A stretch of 64,000 bases of DNA from the NCBI GenBank assembly GCA_949715645.1, contig OX454526.1, forward strand, positions 239,219,118 through 239,283,117. The letters run 5' to 3'. Origin of the DNA: Portevinia maculata. Taxonomy: Eukaryota > Arthropoda > Insecta > Diptera > Syrphidae. The notes under the pieces are model-generated. The model was given only the letters and a program-made list of their open reading frames with translations, had not been told where the DNA came from and searched no databases. Below, piece after piece: positions 33,930-45,361 of this stretch (its first letter is position 1; each line of letters starts with the position of its first letter). A program made the translations under genes and the position numbers.

Positions 33930-34081
33930 TCTGTTTTTTCTCCCTTTGATTCTGTTGTAAATGACAGATATTGGCACCCCATATGCATCCTGAGCTGCTC
34001 TGAACGTCATATTTTTGTTTTGTAACTCCAGGACCGCTTTTGCAAAAACATCCGCTTCTTTAATTTGTAGTTCCGCGGCAT
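33930..34081 (-). pseudogene. psq-type HTH fragment of a pogo-superfamily transposase
   Basis: On the minus strand an ATG at 34081 gives MPRNYKLK; a 1-nt shift then leads to VLELQNKNMTFRAAQDAYG and VPISVIYNRIKGR. This is the Pipsqueak-type helix-turn-helix (HTH_psq) that begins many pogo/jerky-like transposases, whose usual start is MPRNYK. Only about 50 codons remain and no DDE domain follows. It is different from the pogo-like element at 15 kb. Confidence 0.65.
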
Positions 34082-34099
34082 AATAGTATCTAATAGAAA

Positions 34100-34830
34100 T
34101 TAACTAAAATAAGTTTATTTTTATTTAAACCAATTTACCAAAAATATTTGTATATTTGTATATTTATTTGTATATTTATTAATTCAATTCAATTCACAGT
34201 AAGAATACACTTTTAAATTTGTGAAATGTAAACAATTTGTATAAAAATGAGATGAGTTAAGGAAAAAACGGAATGATTTTAAATAAATAAGAAAAAAGTT
34301 AACAATCAAAGAAAACTACATAATAAATTATCAATCTTTCCACTTAAATCTTTGAAACTTTCAAGTTTTAAATAAGGTACAAAAAAAAAAAAAAAATATA
34401 TGTTTACATTTACCACCCGAATGTGGTTCACATTTTCCCATATGAAAAAATATTCTGGGGTAAATGAGAATCGACATAAATTTCATGGATTTTTAAAATT
34501 TTCTATTTCACGTAGAATCTTCATCAAAATTTTAAACAAAAAAGGATTTGCAAATTATACTTACCCGATTGAATCTGCAAAAATATTTAATTTTTCTGAA
34601 AGACTAACGACTTGTTCGGCACTTTTAAAAATTATCTTTCACGAAAAATGCACTCGACAAATTAATCCTCTTTTGACACCAATGAGTTTAACGTATAAGA
34701 TAAGAGATGCATGTGTCCGCAATTTCTACTAATATATGTGTCAAAAAGACTTAACTGAAGTTTGATATGAGGCATGTTTTCATTTCCCCCTGTTTACATT
34801 TACCCACATTGACCCTACGGCTTTAAAGTC
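34100..34830. other. AT-rich spacer, nothing recognised
   Basis: Short repeats of TTTGTATATTTATTTGTATA near 34150 and an A run at 34380. A 110-codon frame at 34400-34732 has no known motif. Confidence 0.3.
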
Positions 34831-34839
34831 AATGAAAAG

Positions 34840-35120
34840 ATAGATGGTGAGTCTCGACTTGAAGTTGTGCAAATTTGGTCTATTTTCGATCTGCCGAAAA
34901 GCCACACTGGTACGTGCCGTTTAATGTGTTGCAGAACGACTTGATACGTTCGCACAGTACGTTGGATAGAATCTTGTATGCGACATTTAGCAGGGTTATG
35001 CCTAGATGAGGCATATCGAACTGATAGTCCAGTCATCGGGCATGCTTTCTTCCACCCATACTTGTTTGATGATTTGATGCATGCGCCCCATCAAAACATC
35101 ACCAGTTTTTTCCTACCATC
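34840..35120 (-). pseudogene. Reverse transcriptase palm fragment
   Basis: Minus-strand reading gives VLMGRMHQIIKQVWVEESMP, DDWTISSICLI, then after shifts CHNPAKCRIQDSI, ILSNVLCERIKSFCNT and GTYQCGF. These are the early RT blocks of a Jockey/R1-like LINE (W-EE-MP-DW, then YRGISLL, then LCERL and QCGF). The order is preserved but the frame changes at least twice. It may belong with the C-terminal fragments at 38.1 and 40.2 kb, which look like the 3' part of a similar element. Confidence 0.6.
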
Positions 35121-35169
35121 CGCTGCGATATCCGAATATTTGACACGAATTCCTTTGACTATAAAATAA

Positions 35170-35925
35170 TAAATTATTCACATCATTAAAGTTCAAATCA
35201 AACAGAGTAGAATAATTTCATTTGGGCTTTTCACATCTGCTGAATAGCAAATTAACCATTTCCCTGCTGAACAAATAATTCATCCTCATATGTCAACAGC
35301 AATACCAACAATGGTGGAGGTGAAGGTAATTAAATTTATTTATAATGTCAAACTAAGAGACGACCAACATTTGCACATTCGCCATACGTAATTGTGTTTT
35401 CCTCTCATACCAGGTCTTTTCCTTGTTATTGTCACGGGATATTTTTCTTTCCAACGACCCGAACATTGTTTAGTTTCGTGGAAATATCTATCTATAAAGC
35501 CATCCACGACTCTACGCGACCAGAAATAACAAAAAAAAATTCGTGTTCGTACTTGTGTCGTCTGTCTTCAGCAGGAAGACAGCGGTCTGTGTTTTCAATT
35601 TTGTTGCTGAAAGAATGGTTGAATAAAATCCCAACAGCGAATCGATAGTAATATTTCAAAAATAATTGTAATGTACCCTACCAATTGCAATGTATAAGTG
35701 ACCAAGGAAAGTCTGGACTCCCGAAAGTAATAAGCTGCGGTTTATAAATTTGTAAAATTTTCTTAAGAAAACTTTTATTGATTACATGATTGACCTTTTT
35801 TCCATCATCAGTGGAGTTCCACGAACATCCAATCCATACGCAATTTTGTCGAGATTTTTTAGTGAGACGATTTTTTAGTGAGACTGAATTATTTTTCTAT
35901 TTCCAATTCATCCTCGCCTGTAAAA
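35170..35925. other. Spacer, nothing recognised
   Basis: No recognisable frame, TIR or shared repeat. An 84-codon frame at 35394-35648 has no known motif. Confidence 0.3.
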
Positions 35926-35929
35926 CGCT

Positions 35930-37330
35930 CTTAGCAAGCTAAAGAGATGGGCCTATCGTTGTGGTGTGGTGTAAACCTCCACAAAACCGAAGTTGTCCTC
36001 TTTTTCAGGAAATACAAAATCGAACATATTGATCCAACCTCTAGGAATGGTACAAGCTTAACCTTTCCGACGAAGCTAAATTCTTGGGTCTAATTTTCGA
36101 TAGGAAGTTAAGCTGGAACGCCAACATACAAGAAATAGTCAAAAAAACTACAGTAGCACTTTTCTCTTGCAAAAAAGCCATTGGCAAGAAGTGACCAATT
36201 CTGACATCACACAGTTGTTGTCTCCAAAGAACAGCTTATCTGTGCATTAGCGGAGCGCTCCGAACAACTTCCTCCGCAATACTAGACATTCTTCATCTGA
36301 CACGCATCGATATATATTCAGCAGGCAAGCAGCAGCCTGTTCCTCTGTCCGCTTAAAAGCTATCTCACTGTGAATCAACAAGTATATTGGCCACTCCATC
36401 ATTCTAGACTCATTTGGGTCTCTACCAAGAAACATAGAGTACACCATACACTAATTACAGTTCGGAATGAACTTCCAAATCGCTATCCGGACGAGATCAT
36501 TCTGGGAGGATGATGCAGTTACGGAAGATGCACCGATACACCGATGGACCAAGAACTAGTCACGGGATGGGTGGTGGAGTGTTCTCAGAAAGACTAAATC
36601 TTAACCCTCTTTACGTCTTCCTAATCATTATAGCGTGTTCCAGCCGAAAATTATGGTAATATAAGGAGATCGCCAAAGAGAATATTGATATCCACTAATT
36701 ACACCCGTATCGTCGCGGATAGTCAAGCCGCGATTAAGTCCTTGGACACATTACCCCTTTTACGTGATAAAGGTTCTCTAGATATACCTATCGCTACATG
36801 TAAACTTATGTTTCAGCTTTTCGCAACCGAGTGAACAAACCTTATTTGGACAAGTAGTACTACATGTCTAGCGTTTAAGCATATCTGGCCAAAGCTGGAC
36901 CTGCGACGCTCTTAGTGTCTAATCTTACTAAACCGACTGCACATAAGCTCTACTATAGGTGCCGTCACAGGGCACTGTAAAGCACCGGCTAAACGCATCA
37001 AGGCTTGGCGTTTATTCCAACGACTGTAGAAGCTGCATGGATGGAAAGGAAGAGGAGACTACACTTCACCTTCTTTGTACATGTCCTGCTCGCCCCATAT
37101 ATAAAGCACAAAGCTGACACTGGGAGCTGAAAGATCTATTGTATCTTGCTCTCTTAGTGACTTGGCTCTGACAGGAGTTCGAAGTCTAATGCGCTTCAAA
37201 AGAAGCTCTGAATGGTTTAACGGGTAGATTGGAAACTTCCTAGATTCACATGGTAAAAATGGACCTCAAATTGGTCTAAGTGTGTCGGCTATAGCGGACA
37301 ACCACCTCAACCTAACCTAACCTAACCTAA
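35930..37330 (+). pseudogene. Jockey-type LINE relic D: RT thumb, RNase H and 3' end
   Basis: The series of blocks is CGVNLHKTEVVLFFRKYKIE, FSDEAKFLGLIFDRKLSWNA and KKTTVALFSCKKAIGKKW (thumb, 35960-36200). The RT/RNase H linker antisense to 36247-36447 follows, then the RNase H: YTDGPRTSHGMGGGVFSERL at 36537-36598 and SDSQAAIKSL at 36720. A GHC/HAEK-like region and C-terminal CRSCMDGKEEET-type cysteine motif come next, ending DSHGKNGPQIG near 37270. Many shifts and stops make it dead. The first RNase H aspartate (YTDG) survives here, unlike in the related minus-strand relic at 12.8 kb. It ends in four CCTAA units. Confidence 0.78.
37311..37330 (+). repeat. (CCTAA)4 tail at the LINE 3' end
   Basis: Four perfect CCTAA units directly follow the LINE D 3' UTR. 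The complement is TTAGG, the ancestral insect telomere repeat. In this context it is most simply the 3' terminal repeat of the LINE. Confidence 0.85.
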
Positions 37331-37453
37331 TTCAACTTCAATTCAAAGAATAATCAATGAAAATGATTTTTAGCTCGGGGTCTGGCGTCTGGCTTAGATT
37401 GAAATTAAGACAAACTTTTACATAAAGTATAGTTGATCGCCAGTGTATATAGG

Positions 37454-37699
37454 TACACTGGCGATCACAAGGATCCTAGTGGCGCATCTTGTTATACGCT
37501 TTTCAAGTAGTTCATTGTTTGATCTTGGGAAATTCCAGAGGTCGTTTCTTATTTACCCTTCAATTTTTTGACTTACTGTTGGGGAAATATGTACCTATTC
37601 ACAGTTAGTAAAAGTTTCTGGGTATAAAATGTCCAACAGGTATAAAGACTGAAATACGATTGCAAAATATATGACCTTATCCTTGTGATCGCCAGTGTA
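37454..37699. mobile_element. 246-bp Tc1-like MITE with perfect 21-bp TIRs
   Basis: TACACTGGCGATCACAAGG at the left is matched by an exact reverse complement at the right (21 bp each including the flanking TA). The interior (37500-37590) is shared with 47403-47487, so this is a family. Five bases to the left, GATCGCCAGTGTATA (37435-37449) is another copy of the right end in the same orientation, so two element ends sit nearly back to back. No coding capacity. Confidence 0.8.
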
Positions 37700-38109
37700 T
37701 GTTTGAAAATTGTGTCAATGTCTCATAACATGATTTAGGTATATCTTTTCCAATTGGCGTTTTACTTATATCGTTAATTATTCGCAGAAACGTTCGATAA
37801 CTTTCTGTAAACAAGAACTGCTTGCAAGAGACGACGATTTTTTTTAAGAAAATGTTCATATATATCGCGAAAAGTTTCAAATATTGTGCAACAAATTGCA
37901 AAGACTTGCAAGACGGCACAAATTTAAGGAAGTGTATTTCATAACCGAAAGAAAGCTTATTTAATTTCCAAGAAAGCTTATTTCATCGCCAAGAAAGCTT
38001 ATTTCATTACCGAAGCAGGTGTCAATACGGAAGGCCTTCAATAGATCCGTCCAGCTAGTGGGAGATCCGGCGGAGAATTACCTTAGGAAACCGCTCCCAC
38101 TTCGGTTTA

Positions 38110-38690
38110 GCAAAACAAACGGGTTCAAAACTCTTCACTAGAAGGACAAAATGCATGCTCTATCGTACCTTAATCATACCAGTCCTGCTTTTTGGTGCCG
38201 AGTGCTGGACGATAAGTAGAAAAGGGGAGCTAATATTAGGTTCTTTTGAAAGAAAAATACTCCGTCGGATATTAGTATCTCTGTGAGAGGAGGGCGAATG
38301 GAGCAGAAGATACAACCGCAAACTCTATGAGCTGTACCAAAATGTGAATGTAGTCCAAAAAGCTAAATCACGTCGACTACATTGGCTCGGCCACATTGAG
38401 AGCGGATGGAAAATAATGCTCCAGCCAAGAGGCTCTTCTACTCCCAGCCCTGTGGTTCGAGAACGAGGAAGCCGCTACTTCTCCGGTTTGGTGAAACAAA
38501 TGGGCTAAAACTCCGGACATTTAATACTGATCAAATGGACAATTATGCTCCAGAGAAGAGACTCTTAAAATCCCAGCCCACAAATTTTAGACGGCAAGGA
38601 AGACCAATGCTCCATATAAAACTAGAACTGGAAGTAGCGTCCCCAGTATCGCAGAGAATGGAAGGCTACAGTGTCTCCCGCAAATAAATC
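38110..38690 (+). pseudogene. C-terminal part of an endonuclease-RT LINE, plus strand
   Basis: A frame reads RRTKCMLYRTLIIPVLLFGA, ECWTISRKGELILGSFERKI, then GEWSRRYNRKLYELYQN and SRRLHWLGHIE, ending with APAKRLFYSQP and RRQGRP. This is the conserved C-terminal region of insect endonuclease-reverse transcriptase elements (FGAE-WT, FERKILR, RLHWLGHI). The KRL--SQP block occurs twice (38412-38450 and 38538-38580), pointing to a local duplication. A TGA follows ILVSL. Confidence 0.75.
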
Positions 38691-38699
38691 GTAAACTAT

Positions 38700-39720
38700 A
38701 TTATTCATATCATAAAACATACGGACATCAAAAATCGTCTGCCGATTAGGTTGTGATCTGGACTAGAGGAATCCTAGCTCTCATACTGATCTGCCTGTGA
38801 AGTGCGGCGGTCTGACCTCAAAAAGTATCGGCAGGCCTCCCGTCTTCGAATCACTTCGTCATTGCGACCAATCGAGTCCTGCTGTTTTTGCATTTATGTG
38901 ATCCATGCATTTTACGCTAGGATCTCTTTCGGGATTTAGTAGGAGCGTCGATTGACATTGTCTTTTAGACAGGGTTTGTCTTTGTAGAATCTCTAATATT
39001 TATTCTGTTATTTGTATTTGTTATTTATATTTGTTTATTTATTCGTTTATTTACTTTTTTATTCCTTTGATTTTTCGGTTATTTATTAATCTATTTGTTA
39101 CTATTATACATTGTTGTCACAATTGTAGATGAAATCCGGACAGGTCACCTTGTGTCCCAATACTACGCAATAAACAAGTTTGGAAAAACATAACAAGTAT
39201 TGATATTTTTGTGCTAGACAAAAATTGCGTTTTGGAAAAACGACGCAAGTACCTCACATTTCGCGGTCAGCACATCATCTACCCGTAGGTAAGCTGTTTT
39301 AAAATTATTTGCACCCTAAAAGTTCCGGTAGATTACGCGCACTGGATTTTGAATGTGCGACTACGGAAAAAAACAGCTTTTTAACCAATCCGAACTAAAA
39401 CTGGATGGTGTACGAATTTGATGGAACTAGCTAGCGGATATCTACATGTCTGGAAGAGATAAGAAATTTTAAGTCTGCGCCTTATTATCTGATCCAAAGT
39501 GTGGAGGATCAGATAAGAAGTAGACCTTTAAAAGTAACGGGAACCTTACTCCATAGAGCAATTTGCATAACTAACTTTAATTCAACGGGCTCCCGACCCG
39601 TGAAGAGTCTCTGCCTGAGACTCTGCAGCCTTCTATCCTCTGCGATCCCGAGCTCGCTGCTTCCAGTTCTCCAGACCTAGCGCTCTGGCATCCACGATGG
39701 CTTGGTCTTTAAAGCGGAGG
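38700..39720. other. LINE 3' flank and low-complexity stretch
   Basis: T-rich low-complexity sequence at 38990-39120 (TTTATT/TTTGT repeats) may be an element 3' UTR. The rest is unrecognised. Confidence 0.3.
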
Positions 39721-39728
39721 TTCGGTCT

Positions 39729-40240
39729 TCATTGTCGTCTCGAACCTTGGGGCTGGGAGTCGAAGATCCTCTTGGCTGGATCATTATTTTCCATTCGCCC
39801 AATGTGGCCGAGCCAATGTAGTCGACGTGATCTAGCTGTTTGGAATAAATTCACATCTTGGTACACCTCATAGAGCTTGCGGTTGTATCTTCTCCTCCAT
39901 TCGCCTTTTTCGCACAGACCGGACAGGACCAAATATCCGACGGAGTATTTCTTGCAAATTAAGCCAATATATCCAGCACTAGCAGAACTGGCAGGTTTAA
40001 GGTTTGAGAGAGCAGGCAATTAGTCCTTCGAGTGAGGAGTTTTGAACCTATTCGTTTTGCTTTATCCAAGTAGCAGCGGTTTCCTAAAGTAATTCTCTGT
40101 CGGATCTCCAGTAAGGTGTCATTTGTGTAGTTGGTGTTTACTTCTATGTAGGCGAACTCGTTAACTTCCTCGAAGTAATTGCTATCAACAGTGACATTGA
40201 TGGATAGATGTTTGTTTGTTTGTTTGTTGATAGCATGCAC
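39729..40240 (-). pseudogene. C-terminal part of an endonuclease-RT LINE, minus strand
   Basis: From 40240 the minus strand gives YFEEVNEFAYIEVNTNYTND and LEIRQRITLGNRCYLDKAKR, RTNCLLSQTLNLPVLLV, then in another frame GEWRRRYNRKLYEVYQDVN and SRRLHWLGHIGRMENNDPAK. It is the same family as the plus-strand relic at 38110-38690 and slightly more complete at its start. The two face each other with their 3' ends about 1 kb apart. Confidence 0.75.
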
Positions 40241-40874
40241 TTGGTCTTATCCTCATTTTCTTCAAGATTTACAGAAAGCTTCACCACAATTTGGATAAAC
40301 AAAATTATTTTTGTGCCGAGATAATCTCAACCGGGGTAAACTTCTTAGACTGAAGTTTATACCACTTAGCAAGGGATAACTTTCCCCACTTTCCCAGCTT
40401 TCTCTGCAGCCTGTGCAATTTATCAGATAAAGAGGACGTCATTCACTTCGTTGGAAGATGCCCAATTTTGCGGGAGACGAGAAGAGCAATGTTCGGACGG
40501 GATTAGGAGAACCAAGTTCTACAAATTCTTAATAAATTCGACAGCAAATAAACCGTGCCACCCGCTACGTTCAAGCTCTGATTCGATTTTCTTTAAAAGT
40601 ATGTATAACACATACAACTAAAAAAATAGTGCCCACAGAAAGTTCTTTTCATGTCAATTAAAATGATTTTAAATTTATTCTTAAGTACCGTTAACTCACA
40701 TTGTAACCAAGCAAGGAACACAATGCTAACGATTTGCTTTGTTTTGTCTAGATTTCGCGATTACCTTCCTTTTTTCTACAATGAGGTTAGTCAGTGTCTG
40801 TTATATTTTTTTTAGAATTAGTCCAGTGTTTGCTCAGCCGTGTGTATTTTTGCTTTTTTTTTATGTTGTTAATA

Positions 40875-41787
40875 ATGGATTCGACACCTCAGGAAGCAGC
40901 TCAAGCTGTAGCACTACTTCAAGCAGGCGTTGAGCAACGTGAGGTCGCTCGAAGACTTCAAATTAGCAGATATTCGGTGCAACGAATTTACAGAAGATAC
41001 GAGTACCTAAAGACAGGGGCATTCGAACTTATTTTGCTCAATTTATTGAATGCTTATTCTATATCTTATTGATAAGATAGAGAGAGTTTTTTTTTTGTTT
41101 ACTTTGTTTGCTTCGTTTTTTGTGAAACTTGCAAACACTTAATATAGATGTCAAAGCATGCGATTCGATCGACGTCCAGGTACGGGCAGACCTGGGGCTA
41201 CATCAGCAGCAGATAATCGGTTTATTAAACTTACTGTTCTACGAAATCGCCGCCTAAATGCAGTTCAAGTCCAACAAAGTCTGCGGGACGAACACCAAGT
41301 GTTCATAAGTTTAGATACCGTCAGAAGGAGGCTTTTTGGACAGAACCTGACTCCAAAGAGAGCACGCCTTGAATTTGCTCGAGAGCATAGGGATTGGACG
41401 TTGGAGCAGTGGGGTAATGTACTCTTTACTGATGAGTCCAGGGTGAGTCTACATGTAAGTGATCGACGTCGCAGACCATGTGTTACCTTTCGCAGGATAT
41501 GCTGTTAATGCAAGATAACGCACGGCCTCATGCTGCATATGTGGATGACCCAGTATCTATGGGACGTCGGCATACATACGATGGACTGGCCAGCTCGAAG
41601 CCCTAACTTAAATCCGATAGAACATTTATTTGATGAACTGAAACGTCGGGTTCGAGCCCGGATACCTGCTCCAACAAGGCTTCCAGAGCTGCGAATCGCA
41701 CTTGAAGAGGAGTGGAATGCTATTCCTCAAGATTTTACCGTCAGGCTCGTGAGGTCGATGAATGCAAGGACGCTGGCAGTTATCTAA
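40875..41787 (+). pseudogene. Tc1-like transposase relic with a 142-bp insertion
   Basis: The ATG at 40875 gives MDSTPQEAAQAVALLQAGVE and REVARRLQISRYSVQRIYRR, a Tc1-type HTH. At 41021 the frame is broken by 142 bp bounded by ATTCGA on both sides (41021-41026 and 41163-41168), then resumes DRRPGTGRPGATSAADNRFI. The first catalytic Asp is in LFTDESRVSLHV. A deletion removes the next part and MQDNARPHAA (second Asp) follows at about 41508. After a frame change WPARSPNLNPIEHLFDEL carries the third, glutamate, position. The C-terminal RLVRSMNAR is kept. TIRs were not recognised. It is dead. Confidence 0.82.
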
Positions 41788-41789
41788 GC

Positions 41790-44521
41790 AAGAGGAGGCA
41801 ATACCAGATATTGACCAACATTTTTTTTTAAATTTTTTCTTTGTTATTGGATTACATTTTTTTTTCCTTTTATGACTACATTAATTAACACAACTGGAAA
41901 AGGACTCTCTTTTGTATAACCTTAAATAAACACTAAATTAATTGAATAATCCCGATGAGTTTCAATTCATTTTATTCAACATATAACGCACTTTCTGTTG
42001 GTACTGCGAATATCGTGTAATGCGAAATCGCGCTTTAATACAGAGAAAGAATTCTGAATGAAAGAATCGGATTAATTACCAAATTGCTTTGATATTTTCT
42101 TGAGAAGTAATTAAATAATCACTTATATCCGCAGACGGTAACACCATGCTTACCGATTTTCGTTAAAATATACAAAATTGTAAATTACTACTATGTAAAG
42201 ATGCATTTGTTTTTTTTAATGAAGTATAAAAATAAAAATCTAATCTAACCTTAAAAACAAAGTCAATTATTTGTACAACGACCATATAACTTTTTGAAAG
42301 CGAGAAAGGCCAAATCAAATCAAATAGAAGTAATGACAAATCATAGAACAAATTAAACAAGATAAGTAACTTGGACTTTAACACCCTCACTAAGTAGCCC
42401 AATTCCCCGACCATTGAACTACTAGGCCTACAGTTTGGAACAAAAACCAATTTCGAAACCGTATTTAAAAAGTCAAGGTTTTTTTTTCAATTTCATCGGA
42501 TTTACCCTACGTTTTGCACTTAAAAATCCATATTTGAAGAAACTTTGTCACTATGTGCACGCGCAAGCGCACGTTTCCATGGAAAACTCATCCGCGCCGC
42601 ACGTACATATCAATATACCACGACTGCTCATCTATCTATGAAGAAAACCTTAATGCCAAAAAATCGATAATTTATTGCGGTAAATCGTGCATCTAAGTAC
42701 TGTAATTAACCAAATCTATTATGAAATTTTGCTAGTCGGTTTGCAATTTCGGTTTTTTCATCTCTGAAAATGTATTAAACGAAGTCCCTCTCACCTGCAT
42801 CATACAGACGTGTCTTCCTATTTTAACAATGCAAAGACATCCGTATTATCATCGTGAACGACCCTAAAACTGTTGTAATTACCTGATCCCGGTACATTTT
42901 CAGACAGGCTGTAAACCATCAAGTGTGGCATTTACCACGACAGTTTGGCTCATGAATAGAAAAAAAAATTAAAAAAATCAAAAGTTTATGTGGCGTAAGA
43001 GAATGTAAGGTATTGCAACATGTTGCTAGACTTTTACTTAGCTTTTTATGTAATGCACAACATAATTATACCAAATGGCAACATGGAGTGGGCTTATGTT
43101 AGATACTATCGACATTAATATAATAATTGCTTCATCATTGTGGCTAAGTACCAAGGCGTGTCTAATTTCAGTCACTGACGCTTTATGTTTTGTATCTCGA
43201 TCTTTTTTGTTTCCTTTTAATGTGGCGCTATTCTTTTGTTGCACGATTAATTCGCTTCGATATTAAGGTGAACGGAAAAATCGATTCTGGTTGAATGCAA
43301 AAATTGATTGAATTTCCAAGTAAAATTATAATTAACTTGTTATTGCATTCTTGCCCCTTTGAACTTCCGATGTGAAGTAAACAAACTAACTACCTATCAG
43401 CGAATGCATTTAAAAAAATACTAGTTAGCGGTTGGCTTAAGCTCTCTAGCCTTGCTAATAATTGAACTATTTCTATAGCTATGAGAAAGCTTAATGGAGT
43501 GCGGTGATTATGGAGGTTAGAGCTAACTTCGTATTTTATAGAAGCATAAACGCGATAAGTAATTCCATACACGTGAACAATAATGAGTCAAACGTTGATA
43601 TACCCAAAACGCAAAACGTATTTAAATTTCGGGAAATCAATCTAAGTGAGCTAATATCAATATGTAAAAGTACGAATTCAAAAAATGCATTGAATTCAAA
43701 TATGTGTTAACATTTTCCTCGATTGTTTCGATATAATAGGTCCAATTATATTACAAATAGTTAACGAGTTTTTTTTCGTGGCCAATTTCCTAAAAAAACT
43801 AAAATAATCGAAGTGTTGCGGATGTTTTCAATTAGCATTATGTTTCTGTAACATCCCTGTTCAACGCTTCAAACTCAGCGAAAGCCTGCATGTCCCTCGC
43901 TGTTTTCTTTTATTTTGAGGAAGTACTACCAACCTCAAGAGACTAACTTTGTAGGTACCTCGAAATATCTTCCACCAAACTCGTTCTTTTCCTCGTGCAC
44001 TTCCATCCCAGAAGGAACTACTCTGGCGTTATTTTCAGACTCATCTGAGGTTATTTCGAAGTCGATTTTTCGTTTGTTCACGCTTGGCTCTAACAATTTT
44101 TTCCATAATTACTAACTAGTTGGTGCAAAATCGTGGGAAAAAAGAGAAAACAAAAGTCCAAACAAAAAAATCAAAAAATCTACGGATCATATCCACAACT
44201 CAGGTAATTGCCCAAGTACCACCGATGTGGCACAGAGAAACTCGGCGTTTTCACCCTTACACCAGTAGGCTGGGAGTTTTAACTCCAGAGACTAACGTAC
44301 CTCAGTGTACCCAGAACCCACATTTCTTGTCACTAACTATACAAAGAAGTAGCTCGGCCGATAGGAAAACACCATCATCTGTCCTTCATCCTTCACCCAG
44401 CCTTTTTGCCGCACTCCACTGGTTACGTTATAACCCAAACAATCACCTATCATAGAGAGGAATATCGATCAGCGATGGGACTTTGTGAAAAAAGCTCCGA
44501 AGTCGAGTTGAAAAAAAATGC
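41790..44521. other. Mostly unique sequence, no gene recognised
   Basis: No long frame with a known motif, no TIR and no shared repeat. A 111-codon frame at 44120-44455 and several shorter ones remain unassigned. It may be single-copy host intergenic or intronic DNA. Confidence 0.35.
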
Positions 44522-44534
44522 AGTAGATTCAACT

Positions 44535-45080
44535 AGTGCTAAGAAAAATAGTAAATGCCCCATGGTTTATCAGAAACTCTGATATCAACAGAGACCTAAG
44601 TATGGCTACCGTCGAAGATGAAATAAAGCGTTTTGCCCGCAAACAACAGACACGCCTTCACGGTCATTGCAATAACACCATGCTAAAAATCGAGACGATA
44701 CTAACCTAGTGCGCCGATTACAAAGGATAAAACCATTTGAATTAGCGCAATAAGATGTAACCGCGTGGTTATGGCGGTATTAGCAGTTGCATCCACTGGG
44801 GAGCTGCCTGCCAAACGCGTATTTTACAGTTTGAATAAAACTACTAGATAGGAATAACCTAGTTGTAGTATAAAGGTTTCGAAGGCAGGTGGTTTTTGTT
44901 TTCTTATCTTAAGTGAGAAAGAGTCGCATGTACGATTTTCCACCTACCCCTATTATTCGTCCGAGCCTAGTTCTGGTTCCAAGTCTCGTGCTTTTAACCA
45001 GGATAGGTAACTCTCAGCTTGCTGAGAATAACGTTAATATTACTATGGCTTGGGAATAATATTAAAAACTCTATAAAAAA
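44535..45080 (+). mobile_element. 5'-truncated LINE F insertion with 13-bp target duplications
   Basis: AGTAGATTCAACT occurs exactly on both sides (44522-44534 and 45081-45093). The 546 bp between match the 3' end of LINE relic F at 33480-33893: PWFIRNSDINRDLSMATVE-like coding, then RRLQRIKPFEL, a stop, the 3' UTR and a short A-rich end. It retains about 130 bp (44752-44885) that copy 33485-33893 has lost. Severe 5' truncation plus perfect duplications is the classic outcome of LINE retrotransposition. Confidence 0.92.
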
Positions 45081-45361
45081 AGTAGATTCAACTGTTTCGC
45101 AGTAGATTTTCATATTTTCAAAATATAAATAAGACATAACATATATACACAAAATTATTTAAAATAATAAAATAAACATTAATTTTTCTTTAAACATAAC
45201 AAAACCAGAACTAAACAAAAATTCATATATATTCATTTCAGTCATAATTTTTTCCTAATTTCTAATAACTCTTTGTTTTGATTTTTACAGCAAAAGTATT
45301 CAAATTCATTCTTTAATATATTATATACATTTTCATTTCAAAATTATTACAGAAGCACAAA

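Noticed and set aside
37311..37330. Telomere or interstitial telomeric repeat
   Set aside because: Only four units, directly at a LINE 3' end, and dipterans lack TTAGG telomeres; a LINE tail is simpler.
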